A stretch of DNA of 64,000 bases, taken from Sipunculus nudus (Eukaryota > Annelida > Sipuncula > Golfingiida > Sipunculidae). How positions within the stretch are numbered: position 1 is the first letter of the stretch; each line of letters begins with the position of its first letter. The stretch lies in contig CM049313.1 of NCBI GenBank assembly GCA_026874595.1, positions 78,998,659 through 79,062,658 of the forward strand. The letters run 5' to 3'. The notes below the pieces were generated by a model. It was not told the DNA's origin and searched no databases. It worked only from the letters and a program-made list of their open reading frames with translations. The translations under genes and the position numbers were made by a program. Of the stretch, positions 23,784-37,899 are shown piece after piece.

Positions 23784-25942
23784 TACGGTCCGCCATGTAC
23801 CCCGGCGGTCGGCACCTTTTATTTTGTTTTCGTTTTCGCCAAACATTACTCGCCAGGTGTCATTGATGTCAATTACAAGGATTTATGCTTGTTAGGTCAG
23901 CTGACTGTAAGTCAACTGAGATATAGCAATGGCGCTTTGACCGTCGTGCGTCCTGCCGTCCGTTCGCAGGGCACAAGTTGTAACTGATGGTCCCGGAAAC
24001 TGCTAAGTAAAGATCCAGGGAGGTCATTAAAAAATATCCTCGGAAACCTGAAATTAGGTCACTTCGACCTTTATCCTTTCACCTATATAGCTTGAAAGTA
24101 CCCCACAAAGTAAAAAAAAATTGATATCAAATATGGATTGTCATGAAAATTGCCTTATATATTGACTATAAATAATTTTGTCATTTCCCTTAATGGGCTG
24201 ACGCCACCTGCATTTTTCTTATTGTAACGAATATTTATTTCTATTATTTTACTATATAATGACAACAATCATGTCATTTTATCAGCTGTGATTACATCTA
24301 GTGTCCCAAAACCTGGTGTGTTTATTGACTACAAATAGTAATCACCCTGTCTGTGTGTCTGTTCGTCTGTCTGTCTGTTCATCCACACAATTTTGTTTCC
24401 AGATGATAATTCCAGGTTGGTTTGACAAATCTTGACTTACATATGGCCCCCCACTGAAGCACGAATCTGTAAGATTTTTGGGTTATGAGGTCAAAGGTCG
24501 AGGTCACAGGACTCACTTGTTTAAAAAGATTATGGTTGCATTTTATGCCAAGCTTTTCATCCCAAACCTTCCATCTTGCGCATTTAGCTGACTTGGCAGT
24601 ATATGGGAGAGCATTAATGATTTTTCTGGGTCGCCATTAAAGTAAGAACCCTGTCGATTTTGGGGCACAGCGATCAAAGACGAAGGTTACAGGACCCATT
24701 TCTATAAAAAGAATGCGTATGCATTTCAAGCCAAACTTTATGTCACAAACCTTGTATCTTCCGGATATTGCTCACCTGTCGATAGTGGAAGATTCTCTTT
24801 GATTTCGGGGTCATAGGGTGAAAGGTCAAAGTCACAGGGCCCTTCGGTTCACAAATTAGGTTATGGTAGAAATCTGCTTTGGACAGACAGTTTGGCTTTA
24901 AATATTGATTTTATAAATGACCCACAACTAAAGTAAGAACCATTTTGATTTATAGTGTCCAGAGATCGAAGGTGAAGGTTATAGGAGCCTCATCTTTAAA
25001 AAGATTGTGGAAGCACTTTAAATCAAACTTTTCATCCCAAACTTTCCATCTTTCACACATGGCTTACTCGCCCAAAGTGAGGAAATCTGTAGCCTTTTGG
25101 GTTACCTGGTCAGAGTTAAAGGTCACTTTTATAAAGATTGTTACAGAAATCGAAATGCTGCAAGTTCAAGGATAATAAGTTCTCCGATTTTTTGGTCACG
25201 AGGTCATTGATTTAAGGTCATAAGACTGTCATTCTAAAAAATTTCTTTAAAAAATATCCTGATAGACAAATTCAGTTGAGCGTCGAGACCCATGAGTCCT
25301 TAGTTTGAGATAAATCATTTAAATTAGTATTGAGTTTTTATTAGCATTAAGAAAGAACTTGAATATTTGCAACCCGCAGTATTGACTCTTTGTCCTGTAT
25401 GTTAAAAGATCATACCTTGTAATCAATTCTGAACAGACTGAGTCGCTGGATATTCAGAAAATAATATTCTGAGAGGGTACTCTCAGAGAATTGGAAGAAA
25501 ATCTAGTTATGTCGGTAGTAAGGCAGTTCAGTTGAGTATCCTGTTATTGGACATTTACCACACGAGCTGAGCAGTCATTTCTATGAATTTTTCTTGATAT
25601 AGATAGTTTGAAATAACGAGACCCGCCAAATTACTTTTTGAGCCTCAACGAATAATTTGATAGTAACTAAGAAATTCAGGAACATTTTAACTTGTATCCT
25701 CACTGATATGGAAAATTAAACTCTTTCCAGACATTGACAGCATTTGTGATATGACTTTGTGAAATCAATACCACATTGATTTTCAATTTTAAATGTCTGC
25801 TTTTCAAGAGAAAGCGTTCATGTAATTGCACTGGTAATAGAAGGAAGGGAAATGCTCTCACCATTTTAATTTTGTGAAATGAGAAGCAGATGATCAATAG
25901 AGAATAGCGAATGGGGGTAAATCATGACTGCATTGTATGCCG

Positions 25943-26015
25943 GCCTAGATAGCTCAGTTGGGAGAGCGTTAGACTGAAGATCTAAAGGTCCCTGGTTCAA
26001 TCCCGGGTCTGGGCA
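25943..26015 (+). tRNA. tRNA-Phe (GAA), copy 12
   Basis: Identical to the consensus, with intact leader and trailer. The following monomer carries the Helentron-like insertion, so the next tRNA is 3,931 bp away. Confidence 0.95.
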
Positions 26016-27871
26016 TACGGTCCGCCATGTACCCCGGCGGTCGGCACCTTTTATTTTGTTTTCGTTGTCGCCAAACATTACTGGCCAGGTGTCAATGATG
26101 TCAATTACAAGGATTTATGCTTGTTAGGTCAGCTAACTGTAAGTCAACTGAGGTATAGCAATGGCGCTTTGACCGTCGTGCGTCCTGCCGTCCGTTCGCA
26201 GGGCACAAGTTGTAACTGATGGTCCCAGAAACTGCTAAGTAAAGATCCAGGGAGGTCATTAAAAATTATCCTCGGAAACCTGAAATTAGGTCACTTCGAC
26301 CTATATCCTTCCACCTATATAGCTTGAAAGTACCCCACAAAGTAAAAAAAAATTGATATCAAATATGGATTGTCATGAAAATTGCCTTATATATTGACTA
26401 TAAATAATTTTGTCATTTCCCTTAATGGGCTGACGCCACCTGCATTTTTCTTATTGTAACGAATATTTATTTCTATTATTTTACTATATAATGACAACAA
26501 TCATGTCATTTTATCAGCTGTGATTAAATCTAGTGTTCCAAAACCTGGTGTGTTTATTGACTACAAATAGTAATCACCCTGTCTGTGCGTCTGTTCGTCT
26601 GTCTGTCTGTTCATCCACACAATTTTGTTTCCAGATGATAATTCCAGGTTAATTTGACAAATCTTGACTTACATATGGCCCCCCACTGAAGCACGAATCT
26701 GTAAGATTTTTGGGTTATGAGGTCAAAGGTCGAGGTCACAGGACTCACTTGTTTAAAAAGATTTTGGTTGCATTTTATGCCAAGCTTTTCACCCAAACCT
26801 TCCATCTTGCGCATTTAAGCTGACTTGGCAGTATATGGGAGAGCATAAATGATTTTTCTGGGTCGCCCTTAAAGTAAGAACCCTGTCGATTTTGGGGCCC
26901 AGCGGTCAAAGACGAAGGTTACAGGACCCATTTCTATAAAAAGAATGCTTATGCATTTCAAGCCAAACTTTATGTCACAAACCTTGTATCTTCCGGATAT
27001 TGCTGACCTGTCAATACTGGAAGATTCTTTTTGATTTCGGGGTCATAGGGTCAAAGGTCAAAGTCACAGGGCCCATCGGTTCACAAATTAGGTTATGGTG
27101 GAAATCTGCTTTGGACAGACAGTTTGGCTTTAAATATTGATTTTATTAATGACCCTCAACTAAAGTAAGAACCATTTTGATTTATAGTGTCCAGAGATCG
27201 AAGTTGAAGGTTATAGGAGCCTCATCTTTAAAAAGATTGTGGAAGCACTGTAAATCAAACTTTTCATCCCAAACTTTCCATCTTTCACACATGGCTTTCT
27301 CGCCCAAAGTGAGGAAATCTGTAGCCTTTTGGGTTACCTGGTCAGAGTTAAAGGTCACTTTTATAAAGATTGTTACAGAAATCGAAATGCTGCAAGTTCA
27401 AGGATAATAAGTTCTCCGATTTTTTGGTCACGAGGTCATTGATTTAAGGTCACAGGACTGTCATTCTGAAAAATTTCTTTAAAAAATATCCTGAAAGACA
27501 AATTCAGTTGAGCGTCGAGACCCATGAGTCCTTAGTTTGAGATAAATCATTTAAATTAGTATTGAGTTTTTATCAGCATTAAGAAAGAACTTGAATATTT
27601 GCAACCAGCAGTATTGACTCTTTGTCCTGTATGTTAAAAGATCATACCTTGTAATCAATTCTGAACAGACTGAGTCGCTGGATATTCAGAAAATAATATT
27701 CTGAGAGGGTACTCTCAGAGAATTGGAAGAAAATCTAGTGATGTCGGTAGTAAGGCAGTTCAGTTGAGTATCCTGTTATTGGACATTTACCACACGAGCT
27801 GAGCAGTCATTTCTATGAATTTTTATGCCCCCGCCACAAAGTGGCCGGGGCATATAGTTTTACCCATGTCC

Positions 27872-27927
27872 GTCATTCCGTCATTCCGTCATTCTGTCAT
27901 TCCGTCATTCCGTCCTTCCGTCATTCC
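27872..27927 (+). repeat. 8-bp minisatellite, 7 copies of gtcattcc
   Basis: Seven tandem copies with two single-base variants (gtcattct and gtccttcc), just inside the 5' hairpin of the Helentron-like element. There are no spacers, so this is not a CRISPR array. Confidence 0.9.
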
Positions 27928-27934
27928 GAAATCA

Positions 27935-29470
27935 AACAGTTGTACGGACTTTTTTTCCCAATGCCTGCAGATATTGGGCTAATTTTTGGTGTGTGGGCCG
28001 ATATAGACCAGTTACAGATCGAGTTTGTGTTTCGTCCCGGTTGACCTACTTTTGACCGTTTTACGGCTCCTAAACTTAGAAAATTTCATGAAAAATAGAA
28101 ATATTCATGACAGATACACATGTACGGACTTTTTTTCGCAATGCCTGCAGATATTGGCCTGATTTTTGGTGTGTGAGCAGATATAGACCAGTTACAGACC
28201 GAGTTCGCGTTTCGTCCCGGTTGACCTATTTTTGACTGTTTTACGGCTCCTAAACTTAGAAAATTTAATGAAAAATAGAAATATTCATGACAGATACACA
28301 TGTACGGACTTTTTTTCGCAATGCCTGCAGATATTGGCCTGATTTTTGGTGTGTGGGCAAATATAGACCAGTTACAGATCATGTTCGCGTTTCGTCCCGG
28401 TTGACCTACTTTTGACCGTTGTACAAACATAGAAAATTTCATTAAAAATAGAAATATTCATGAAAGATACACATGTACAGACTTTTTTTTCGCAGTGCCT
28501 GCAGATATTGGCCTGATTATTGGTGTGTGGGCAGATAAAGACCTGTTACAGATCGAGTTCGCGTTTCGTCCTGGTTGACCTACTTTTGACCGTTTTACGG
28601 CTCCTGAACATAGAAAATTTCATGAAAAATATGAAATATCATGACAAATACACATGTACGGACTTTTTTCGCAATGCCTGCAGATATTGGCCTGATTTTT
28701 GGTGTGTGGCCAGATATTGACCAGTTACAGATTGAGTTCGCATTTCGTCCTGGTTGACCTACTTTTGACTGTTTTACGGCTCCTGAACATAGAAAATTTC
28801 ATGTAAAACATAAATTTTCATGACAAATACACTTGTACAGACTTTTCTTCACAATACCTGCAGATATTGGCCTGATTTTTCGTGTGTGACCTATTTTTGA
28901 CCGTTTGACGGTGCTCTAACAAAGAAAATTTCATAAAAAGGTGCATATGTATGGACTTTTTTTCGCAGTGCCTGCAGATACGGGCCTGATTTTTGATGTG
29001 TAGGCAGATAATGACCAGTTACAGATCGAGTTCTTGTTTTCTCTCAGTTGACCTACTTTTGACCTTTTGACTGCTCCTGAAGATAGAAAGTTTCATGAAA
29101 AATATAAATTTTCATAACAAATGCATATGTACTTACTTTTCTTCCTCAATGCCTGCAGATACCACCCTGATTTTTTATGTGTGGGCAGATAATGACAGTT
29201 ACAGATCGAGTTCGCTTTTCATCCCGGTTGACCTACTTTTGATTGTTTTACGGCTCCTAAACATAGAAAATTTCATGAAAGACAGAAATTTTTATGGAAA
29301 ATGCACATGTATGGACTTTTTTTCACAATGCCTGCATATACTGGCATGATTTTTAGTGTGTTGCTTGATGATGACCCGTTACAGATCGAGTTTGCATTTT
29401 GCCCTTGTTGACCTACTTTTGACCATACGACACCTCCTGAACTTAAAAAAATTTACAAAATTTTACAAAT
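27935..29470 (+). repeat. ~180-bp tandem repeats inside the Helentron-like element
   Basis: The marker gcctgcagata (or close variants) recurs at 27963, 28143, 28323, 28497, 28676, 28856, 28970, 29151 and 29330. Intervals are 180, 180, 174, 179, 180, 114, 181 and 179 bp; the 114-bp unit has an internal deletion. Divergence rises toward the 3' end. Each unit also carries gttgacctacttttgacc and gaaaatttcatg motifs. Confidence 0.9.
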
Positions 29471-29873
29471 GTTTCTAATTTGCCCAAGGCGGGGGCATTC
29501 GTGTCGTTCCGACACATCTGGTTCTTGATATAGATTGTTTGAAATAACGAGACCCGCCAAATTACTTTTTGAGCCTCAACGAATAATTAGATAGTAACTA
29601 AGAAATTCAGGAACATTTTAACTTGTATCCTCACTGATATGGAAAATTAAACTCTTTCCAGACATTGACAGCATTTGTGATATGACTTTGTGAAATCAAT
29701 ACCACATTGATTTTCAATTTTAAATGTCTGCTTTTCAAGAGAAAGCGTTCATGTAATTGCACTGGTAATAGAAGGAACGGAAATGCTCTCACCATTTTAA
29801 TTTTGTGAAATGAGAAGCAGATGATCAATTGAGAATAGCGAATGGGGGTAAATCATGACTGCATTGTATGCCG

Positions 29874-29946
29874 GCCTAGATAGCTCAGTTGGGAGAGCGT
29901 TAGACTGAAGATCTAAAGGTCCCTGGTTCAATCCCGGGTCTGGGCA
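29874..29946 (+). tRNA. tRNA-Phe (GAA), copy 13
   Basis: Identical to the consensus. Its trailer stem has GGTGG for GGCGG, which keeps all five pairs with CCGCC through a G-U wobble. Confidence 0.95.
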
Positions 29947-32088
29947 TACGATCCGCCATGTACCCCGGTGGTCGGCACCTTTTATTTTGTTTTCGTTGTC
30001 GCCAAACATTACTCGCCAGGTGTCATTGATGTCAATTACAAGGATTTATGCTTGTTAGGTCAGCTAACTGTAAGTCAGCTGAGGTATAGCAATGGCGCTT
30101 TGACCGTCCGTTCGCAGGGCACAAGTTGTAACTGATGGTCCCAGAAACTGCTAAGTAAAGATCCAGGGAGGTCATTAAAAAATATCCTCGGAAACCTGAA
30201 ATTAGGTCACTTCGACCTATATCCTTCCACCTATATAGCTTGAAAGTACCCCACAAAGTAAAAAAAAAAATTGATATCAAATATGGATTGTCATGAAAAT
30301 TGCCTTATATATTGACTATAAATAATTTTGTCATTTCCCTTAATGGGCTGACGCCACCTGCAATTGTCTTATTGTAACGAATATTTATTTCTATTATTTT
30401 AATATATAATGACAACAATCATGTCATTTTATCAGCTGTGATTACATCTAGTGTCCCAAAACCTGGTGTGTTTATTGACTACAAATTGTAATCACCCTGT
30501 CTGTGTGTCTGTTCGTCTGTCTGTCTGTTCATCCACACAATTTTGTTTCCAGATGATAATTCCAGGTTGGTTTGACAAATCTTGACTTACATATAGCCCC
30601 GCACTGAAGCACGAATCTGTAAGATTTTTGGGTTATGAAGTCAAAGGTCGAGGTCACAGGACTCACTTGTTTATTAAGATTATGGTTGCATTTTATGCCA
30701 AGCTTTTCATCCCAAACCTTCCATCTTGCGCATTTAGCTGACTTGGCAGTATGTGGGAGAGCATAAATGATTTTTCTGGGTCGCCATTAAAGTAAGAACC
30801 CTGTCGATTTTAGGGCCCAGGGATCAAAGACGAATGTTACAGGACCCATTTCTATAAAAAGAATGCGTATGCATTTCAAGCCAAACTTTATGTCACAAAC
30901 CTTGTATCTTCCGGATATTGCTCACCTGTCGATAGTGGAAGATTCTCTTTGATTTCGGGGTCATAGGGTGAAAGGTCAAAGTCACAGGGCCCTTCGGTTC
31001 ACAAATTAGGTTATGGTGGAAATCTGCTTTGGACAGTTTGGCTTTAAATATTGATTTTATTAATGACCCACAACTAAAGTAAGAACCATTTTGATTAATA
31101 GTGTCCAGAGATCGAAGGTGAAGGTTATAGGAGCCTCATCTTTAAAAAGATTGTGGAGGCACTGTAAATCAAACTTTTCATCCCAAACTTGCCATCTTTC
31201 ACACATGGCTTACTCGCCCAAAGTGAGGAAATCTGTAGCCTTTTGGGTTACCTGGTCAGAGTTAAAGGTCACTTTTATAAAGATTGTTACAGAAATCGAA
31301 ATGCTGCAAGTTCAAGGATAATAAGTTCTCCGATTTTTTGGTCACGAGGTCATTGATTTAAGGTCACAGGACTGTCATTCTGAAAAATTTCTTTAAAAAA
31401 TATCCTGATAGACAAATTCAGTTGAGCGTCGAGACCCACGAGTCCTTAGTTTGAGATAAATCATTTAAATTAGTATTGAGTTTTTATTAGCATTAAGAAA
31501 GAACTTGAATATTTGCAACCCGCAGTATTGACTCTATGTCCTGTATGTTAAAAGATCATACCTTGTAATCAATTCTGAACAGACTGAGTCGCTGGATATT
31601 CAGAAAATAATATTCTGAGAGGGTACTCTCAGAGAATTGGAAGAAAATCTAGTTATGTCGGTAGTAAGGCAGTTCAGTTGAGTATCCTGTTATTGGACAT
31701 TTACCACACGAGCTGAGCAGTCATTTCTATGAATTTTTCTTGATATAGATAGTTTGAAATAACGAGACCCGCCAAATTACTTTTTGAGCCTCAACGAATA
31801 ATTTGATAGTAACTAAGAAATTCAGGAACATTTTAACTTGTATCCTCACTGATATGGAAAATTAAACTCTTTCCAGACATTGACAGCATTTGTGATATGA
31901 CTTTGTGAAATCAATACCACATTGATTTTCAATTTTAAATGTCTGCTTTTCAAGAGAAAGCGTTCATGTAATTGCACTGGTAATAGAAGGAAGGGAAATG
32001 CTCTCACCATTTTAATTTTGTGAAATGAGAAGCAGATGATCAATTGAAAATAGCAAATGGGGGTAAATCATGACTGCATTGTATGCCG

Positions 32089-32161
32089 GCCTAGATAGCT
32101 CAGTTGGGAGAGCGTTAGACTGAAGATCTAAAGGTCCCTGGTTCAATCCCGGGTCTGGGAA
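32089..32161 (+). tRNA. tRNA-Phe-like, copy 14, broken first acceptor pair
   Basis: Exact duplicate of copy 11, including C72A, which removes the G1-C72 pair. Confidence 0.9.
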
Positions 32162-34320
32162 TACGGTCCGCCATGTACCCCGGCGGTCGGCACCTTTTAT
32201 TTTGTTTTCGTTTTCGCCAAACATTACTCGCCAGGTGTCATTGATGTCAATTACAAGGATTTATGCTTGTTAGGTCAGCTGACTGTAAGTCAACTGAGAT
32301 ATAGCAATGGCGCTTTGACCGTCGTGCGTCCTGCCGTCCGTTCGCAGGGCACAAGTTGTAACTGATGGTCCCGGAAACTGCTAAGTAAAGATCCAGGGAG
32401 GTCATTAAAAAATATCCTCGGAAACCTGAAATTAGGTCACTTCGACCTTTATCCTTTCACCTATATAGCTTGAAAGTACCCCACAAAGTAAAAAAAAATT
32501 GATATCAAATATGGATTGTCATGAAAATTGCCTTATATATTGACTATAAATAATTTTGTCATTTCCCTTAATGGGCTGACGCCACCTGCATTTTTCTTAT
32601 TGTAACGAATATTTATTTCTATTATTTTACTATATAATGACAACAATCATGTCATTTTATCAGCTGTGATTACATCTAGTGTCCCAAAACCTGGTGTGTT
32701 TATTGACTACAAATAGTAATCACCCTGTCTGTGTGTCTGTTCGTCTGTCTGTCTGTTCATCCACACAATTTTGTTTCCAGATGATAATTCCAGGTTGGTT
32801 TGACAAATCTTGACTTACATATGGCCCCCCACTGAAGCACGAATCTGTAAGATTTTTGGGTTATGAGGTCAAAGGTCGAGGTCACAGGACTCACTTGTTT
32901 AAAAAGATTATGGTTGCATTTTATGCCAAGCTTTTCATCCCAAACCTTCCATCTTGCGCATTTAGCTGACTTGGCAGTATATGGGAGAGCATTAATGATT
33001 TTTCTGGGTCGCCATTAAAGTAAGAACCCTGTCGATTTTGGGGCACAGCGATCAAAGACGAAGGTTACAGGACCCATTTCTATAAAAAGAATGCGTATGC
33101 ATTTCAAGCCAAACTTTATGTCACAAACCTTGTATCTTCCGGATATTGCTCACCTGTCGATAGTGGAAGATTCTCTTTGATTTCGGGGTCATAGGGTGAA
33201 AGGTCAAAGTCACAGGGCCCTTCGGTTCACAAATTAGGTTATGGTAGAAATCTGCTTTGGACAGACAGTTTGGCTTTAAATATTGATTTTATAAATGACC
33301 CACAACTAAAGTAAGAACCATTTTGATTTATAGTGTCCAGAGATCGAAGGTGAAGGTTATAGGAGCCTCATCTTTAAAAAGATTGTGGAAGCACTTTAAA
33401 TCAAACTTTTCATCCCAAACTTTCCATCTTTCACACATGGCTTACTCGCCCAAAGTGAGGAAATCTGTAGCCTTTTGGGTTACCTGGTCAGAGTTAAAGG
33501 TCACTTTTATAAAGATTGTTACAGAAATCGAAATGCTGCAAGTTCAAGGATAATAAGTTCTCCGATTTTTTGGTCACGAGGTCATTGATTTAAGGTCATA
33601 AGACTGTCATTCTAAAAAATTTCTTTAAAAAATATCCTGATAGACAAATTCAGTTGAGCGTCGAGACCCATGAGTCCTTAGTTTGAGATAAATCATTTAA
33701 ATTAGTATTGAGTTTTTATTAGCATTAAGAAAGAACTTGAATATTTGCAACCCGCAGTATTGACTCTTTGTCCTGTATGTTAAAAGATCATACCTTGTAA
33801 TCAATTCTGAACAGACTGAGTCGCTGGATATTCAGAAAATAATATTCTGAGAGGGTACTCTCAGAGAATTGGAAGAAAATCTAGTTATGTCGGTAGTAAG
33901 GCAGTTCAGTTGAGTATCCTGTTATTGGACATTTACCACACGAGCTGAGCAGTCATTTCTATGAATTTTTCTTGATATAGATAGTTTGAAATAACGAGAC
34001 CCGCCAAATTACTTTTTGAGCCTCAACGAATAATTTGATAGTAACTAAGAAATTCAGGAACATTTTAACTTGTATCCTCACTGATATGGAAAATTAAACT
34101 CTTTCCAGACATTGACAGCATTTGTGATATGACTTTGTGAAATCAATACCACATTGATTTTCAATTTTAAATGTCTGCTTTTCAAGAGAAAGCGTTCATG
34201 TAATTGCACTGGTAATAGAAGGAAGGGAAATGCTCTCACCATTTTAATTTTGTGAAATGAGAAGCAGATGATCAATAGAGAATAGCGAATGGGGGTAAAT
34301 CATGACTGCATTGTATGCCG

Positions 34321-34393
34321 GCCTAGATAGCTCAGTTGGGAGAGCGTTAGACTGAAGATCTAAAGGTCCCTGGTTCAATCCCGGGTCTGGGCA
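34321..34393 (+). tRNA. tRNA-Phe (GAA), copy 15
   Basis: Identical to the consensus; duplicate of copy 12 at +8,378. Confidence 0.95.
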
Positions 34394-36202
34394 TACGGTC
34401 CGCCATGTACCCCGGCGGTCGGCACCTTTTATTTTGTTTTCGTTGTCGCCAAACATTACTGGCCAGGTGTCAATGATGTCAATTACAAGGATTTATGCTT
34501 GTTAGGTCAGCTAACTGTAAGTCAACTGAGGTATAGCAATGGCGCTTTGACCGTCGTGCGTCCTGCCGTCCGTTCGCAGGGCACAAGTTGTAACTGATGG
34601 TCCCAGAAACTGCTAAGTAAAGATCCAGGGAGGTCATTAAAAATTATCCTCGGAAACCTGAAATTAGGTCACTTCGACCTATATCCTTCCACCTATATAG
34701 CTTGAAAGTACCCCACAAAGTAAAAAAAAATTGATATCAAATATGGATTGTCATGAAAATTGCCTTATATATTGACTATAAATAATTTTGTCATTTCCCT
34801 TAATGGGCTGACGCCACCTGCATTTTTCTTATTGTAACGAATATTTATTTCTATTATTTTACTATATAATGACAACAATCATGTCATTTTATCAGCTGTG
34901 ATTAAATCTAGTGTTCCAAAACCTGGTGTGTTTATTGACTACAAATAGTAATCACCCTGTCTGTGCGTCTGTTCGTCTGTCTGTCTGTTCATCCACACAA
35001 TTTTGTTTCCAGATGATAATTCCAGGTTAATTTGACAAATCTTGACTTACATATGGCCCCCCACTGAAGCACGAATCTGTAAGATTTTTGGGTTATGAGG
35101 TCAAAGGTCGAGGTCACAGGACTCACTTGTTTAAAAAGATTTTGGTTGCATTTTATGCCAAGCTTTTCACCCAAACCTTCCATCTTGCGCATTTAAGCTG
35201 ACTTGGCAGTATATGGGAGAGCATAAATGATTTTTCTGGGTCGCCCTTAAAGTAAGAACCCTGTCGATTTTGGGGCCCAGCGGTCAAAGACGAAGGTTAC
35301 AGGACCCATTTCTATAAAAAGAATGCTTATGCATTTCAAGCCAAACTTTATGTCACAAACCTTGTATCTTCCGGATATTGCTGACCTGTCAATACTGGAA
35401 GATTCTTTTTGATTTCGGGGTCATAGGGTCAAAGGTCAAAGTCACAGGGCCCATCGGTTCACAAATTAGGTTATGGTGGAAATCTGCTTTGGACAGACAG
35501 TTTGGCTTTAAATATTGATTTTATTAATGACCCTCAACTAAAGTAAGAACCATTTTGATTTATAGTGTCCAGAGATCGAAGTTGAAGGTTATAGGAGCCT
35601 CATCTTTAAAAAGATTGTGGAAGCACTGTAAATCAAACTTTTCATCCCAAACTTTCCATCTTTCACACATGGCTTTCTCGCCCAAAGTGAGGAAATCTGT
35701 AGCCTTTTGGGTTACCTGGTCAGAGTTAAAGGTCACTTTTATAAAGATTGTTACAGAAATCGAAATGCTGCAAGTTCAAGGATAATAAGTTCTCCGATTT
35801 TTTGGTCACGAGGTCATTGATTTAAGGTCACAGGACTGTCATTCTGAAAAATTTCTTTAAAAAATATCCTGAAAGACAAATTCAGTTGAGCGTCGAGACC
35901 CATGAGTCCTTAGTTTGAGATAAATCATTTAAATTAGTATTGAGTTTTTATCAGCATTAAGAAAGAACTTGAATATTTGCAACCAGCAGTATTGACTCTT
36001 TGTCCTGTATGTTAAAAGATCATACCTTGTAATCAATTCTGAACAGACTGAGTCGCTGGATATTCAGAAAATAATATTCTGAGAGGGTACTCTCAGAGAA
36101 TTGGAAGAAAATCTAGTGATGTCGGTAGTAAGGCAGTTCAGTTGAGTATCCTGTTATTGGACATTTACCACACGAGCTGAGCAGTCATTTCTATGAATTT
36201 TT

Positions 36203-37899
36203 ATGCCCCCGCCACAAAGTGGCCGGGGCATATAGTTTTACCCATGTCCGTCATTCCGTCATTCCGTCATTCTGTCATTCCGTCATTCCGTCCTTCCGTC
36301 ATTCCGAAATCAAACAGTTGTACGGACTTTTTTTCCCAATGCCTGCAGATATTGGGCTAATTTTTGGTGTGTGGGCCGATATAGACCAGTTACAGATCGA
36401 GTTTGTGTTTCGTCCCGGTTGACCTACTTTTGACCGTTTTACGGCTCCTAAACTTAGAAAATTTCATGAAAAATAGAAATATTCATGACAGATACACATG
36501 TACGGACTTTTTTTCGCAATGCCTGCAGATATTGGCCTGATTTTTGGTGTGTGAGCAGATATAGACCAGTTACAGACCGAGTTCGCGTTTCGTCCCGGTT
36601 GACCTATTTTTGACTGTTTTACGGCTCCTAAACTTAGAAAATTTAATGAAAAATAGAAATATTCATGACAGATACACATGTACGGACTTTTTTTCGCAAT
36701 GCCTGCAGATATTGGCCTGATTTTTGGTGTGTGGGCAAATATAGACCAGTTACAGATCATGTTCGCGTTTCGTCCCGGTTGACCTACTTTTGACCGTTGT
36801 ACAAACATAGAAAATTTCATTAAAAATAGAAATATTCATGAAAGATACACATGTACAGACTTTTTTTTCGCAGTGCCTGCAGATATTGGCCTGATTATTG
36901 GTGTGTGGGCAGATAAAGACCTGTTACAGATCGAGTTCGCGTTTCGTCCTGGTTGACCTACTTTTGACCGTTTTACGGCTCCTGAACATAGAAAATTTCA
37001 TGAAAAATATGAAATATCATGACAAATACACATGTACGGACTTTTTTCGCAATGCCTGCAGATATTGGCCTGATTTTTGGTGTGTGGCCAGATATTGACC
37101 AGTTACAGATTGAGTTCGCATTTCGTCCTGGTTGACCTACTTTTGACTGTTTTACGGCTCCTGAACATAGAAAATTTCATGTAAAACATAAATTTTCATG
37201 ACAAATACACTTGTACAGACTTTTCTTCACAATACCTGCAGATATTGGCCTGATTTTTCGTGTGTGACCTATTTTTGACCGTTTGACGGTGCTCTAACAA
37301 AGAAAATTTCATAAAAAGGTGCATATGTATGGACTTTTTTTCGCAGTGCCTGCAGATACGGGCCTGATTTTTGATGTGTAGGCAGATAATGACCAGTTAC
37401 AGATCGAGTTCTTGTTTTCTCTCAGTTGACCTACTTTTGACCTTTTGACTGCTCCTGAAGATAGAAAGTTTCATGAAAAATATAAATTTTCATAACAAAT
37501 GCATATGTACTTACTTTTCTTCCTCAATGCCTGCAGATACCACCCTGATTTTTTATGTGTGGGCAGATAATGACAGTTACAGATCGAGTTCGCTTTTCAT
37601 CCCGGTTGACCTACTTTTGATTGTTTTACGGCTCCTAAACATAGAAAATTTCATGAAAGACAGAAATTTTTATGGAAAATGCACATGTATGGACTTTTTT
37701 TCACAATGCCTGCATATACTGGCATGATTTTTAGTGTGTTGCTTGATGATGACCCGTTACAGATCGAGTTTGCATTTTGCCCTTGTTGACCTACTTTTGA
37801 CCATACGACACCTCCTGAACTTAAAAAAATTTACAAAATTTTACAAATGTTTCTAATTTGCCCAAGGCGGGGGCATTCGTGTCGTTCCGACACATCTGG
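36203..37899 (+). mobile_element. Helentron-like non-autonomous element, second copy
   Basis: The same insertion as at 27825, at +8,378: 5' hairpin 36203-36231, minisatellite 36250-36305, 180-bp repeats about 36313-37848, inverted repeat 37866-37876 and 3' hairpin 37879-37893. It arose by duplication of the surrounding block and not by a second transposition, because flanks and private variants are shared. Confidence 0.72.

Larger units (their letters stand above)
27825..29521 (+). mobile_element. Helentron-like non-autonomous element (HINE type), first copy
   Basis: About 1.70 kb inserted in the T-run of gaatttttcttgatatag. The 5' end (27825-27853) is a hairpin with a 13-bp stem, one mismatch and an AAA loop. 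Its outer 11 bases ATGCCCCCGCC are repeated inverted as GGCGGGGGCAT at 29488-29498. A second hairpin, GTGTCG-TTC-CGACAC (29501-29515), sits just inside the 3' end, followed by atctgg. Inside are an 8-bp minisatellite and about nine copies of a ~180-bp repeat. Sub-terminal inverted repeats, a 3' hairpin, tandem repeats and insertion at TT are the known plan of Helentron-associated elements; no protein is encoded. Open frames inside follow the 180-bp period and are not genes. Orientation is set by the 3' hairpin. Confidence 0.72.
22990..31367 (+). repeat. 8,378-bp three-monomer block, first copy
   Basis: Every base I compared between position x and x+8378 is the same from 22,990 to 31,438. The first difference on the left is T22989 against C31367; on the right it is C31439 against T39817. 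The block holds tRNAs 11, 12 and 13 and a Helentron-like insertion, all at the same offsets in the second copy. Shared private variants (C72A in a tRNA, a 15-bp deletion near 30,107, gaggttaa-type changes) confirm a duplication of this exact block. Confidence 0.93.

Noticed and set aside
27872-27927. Short regular repeats that could suggest a CRISPR array
   Set aside because: The 8-bp units are contiguous without spacers, and the genome is eukaryotic.
28086-28442. Open frames of 66-118 codons inside the Helentron-like element
   Set aside because: Their period follows the 180-bp tandem repeat and they encode repeats of the same peptide; no known domain.
36203-37899. Independent second transposition of the Helentron-like element
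   Set aside because: Same monomer position, same flanks and same private variants at exactly +8,378 bp show that it was duplicated with the block.
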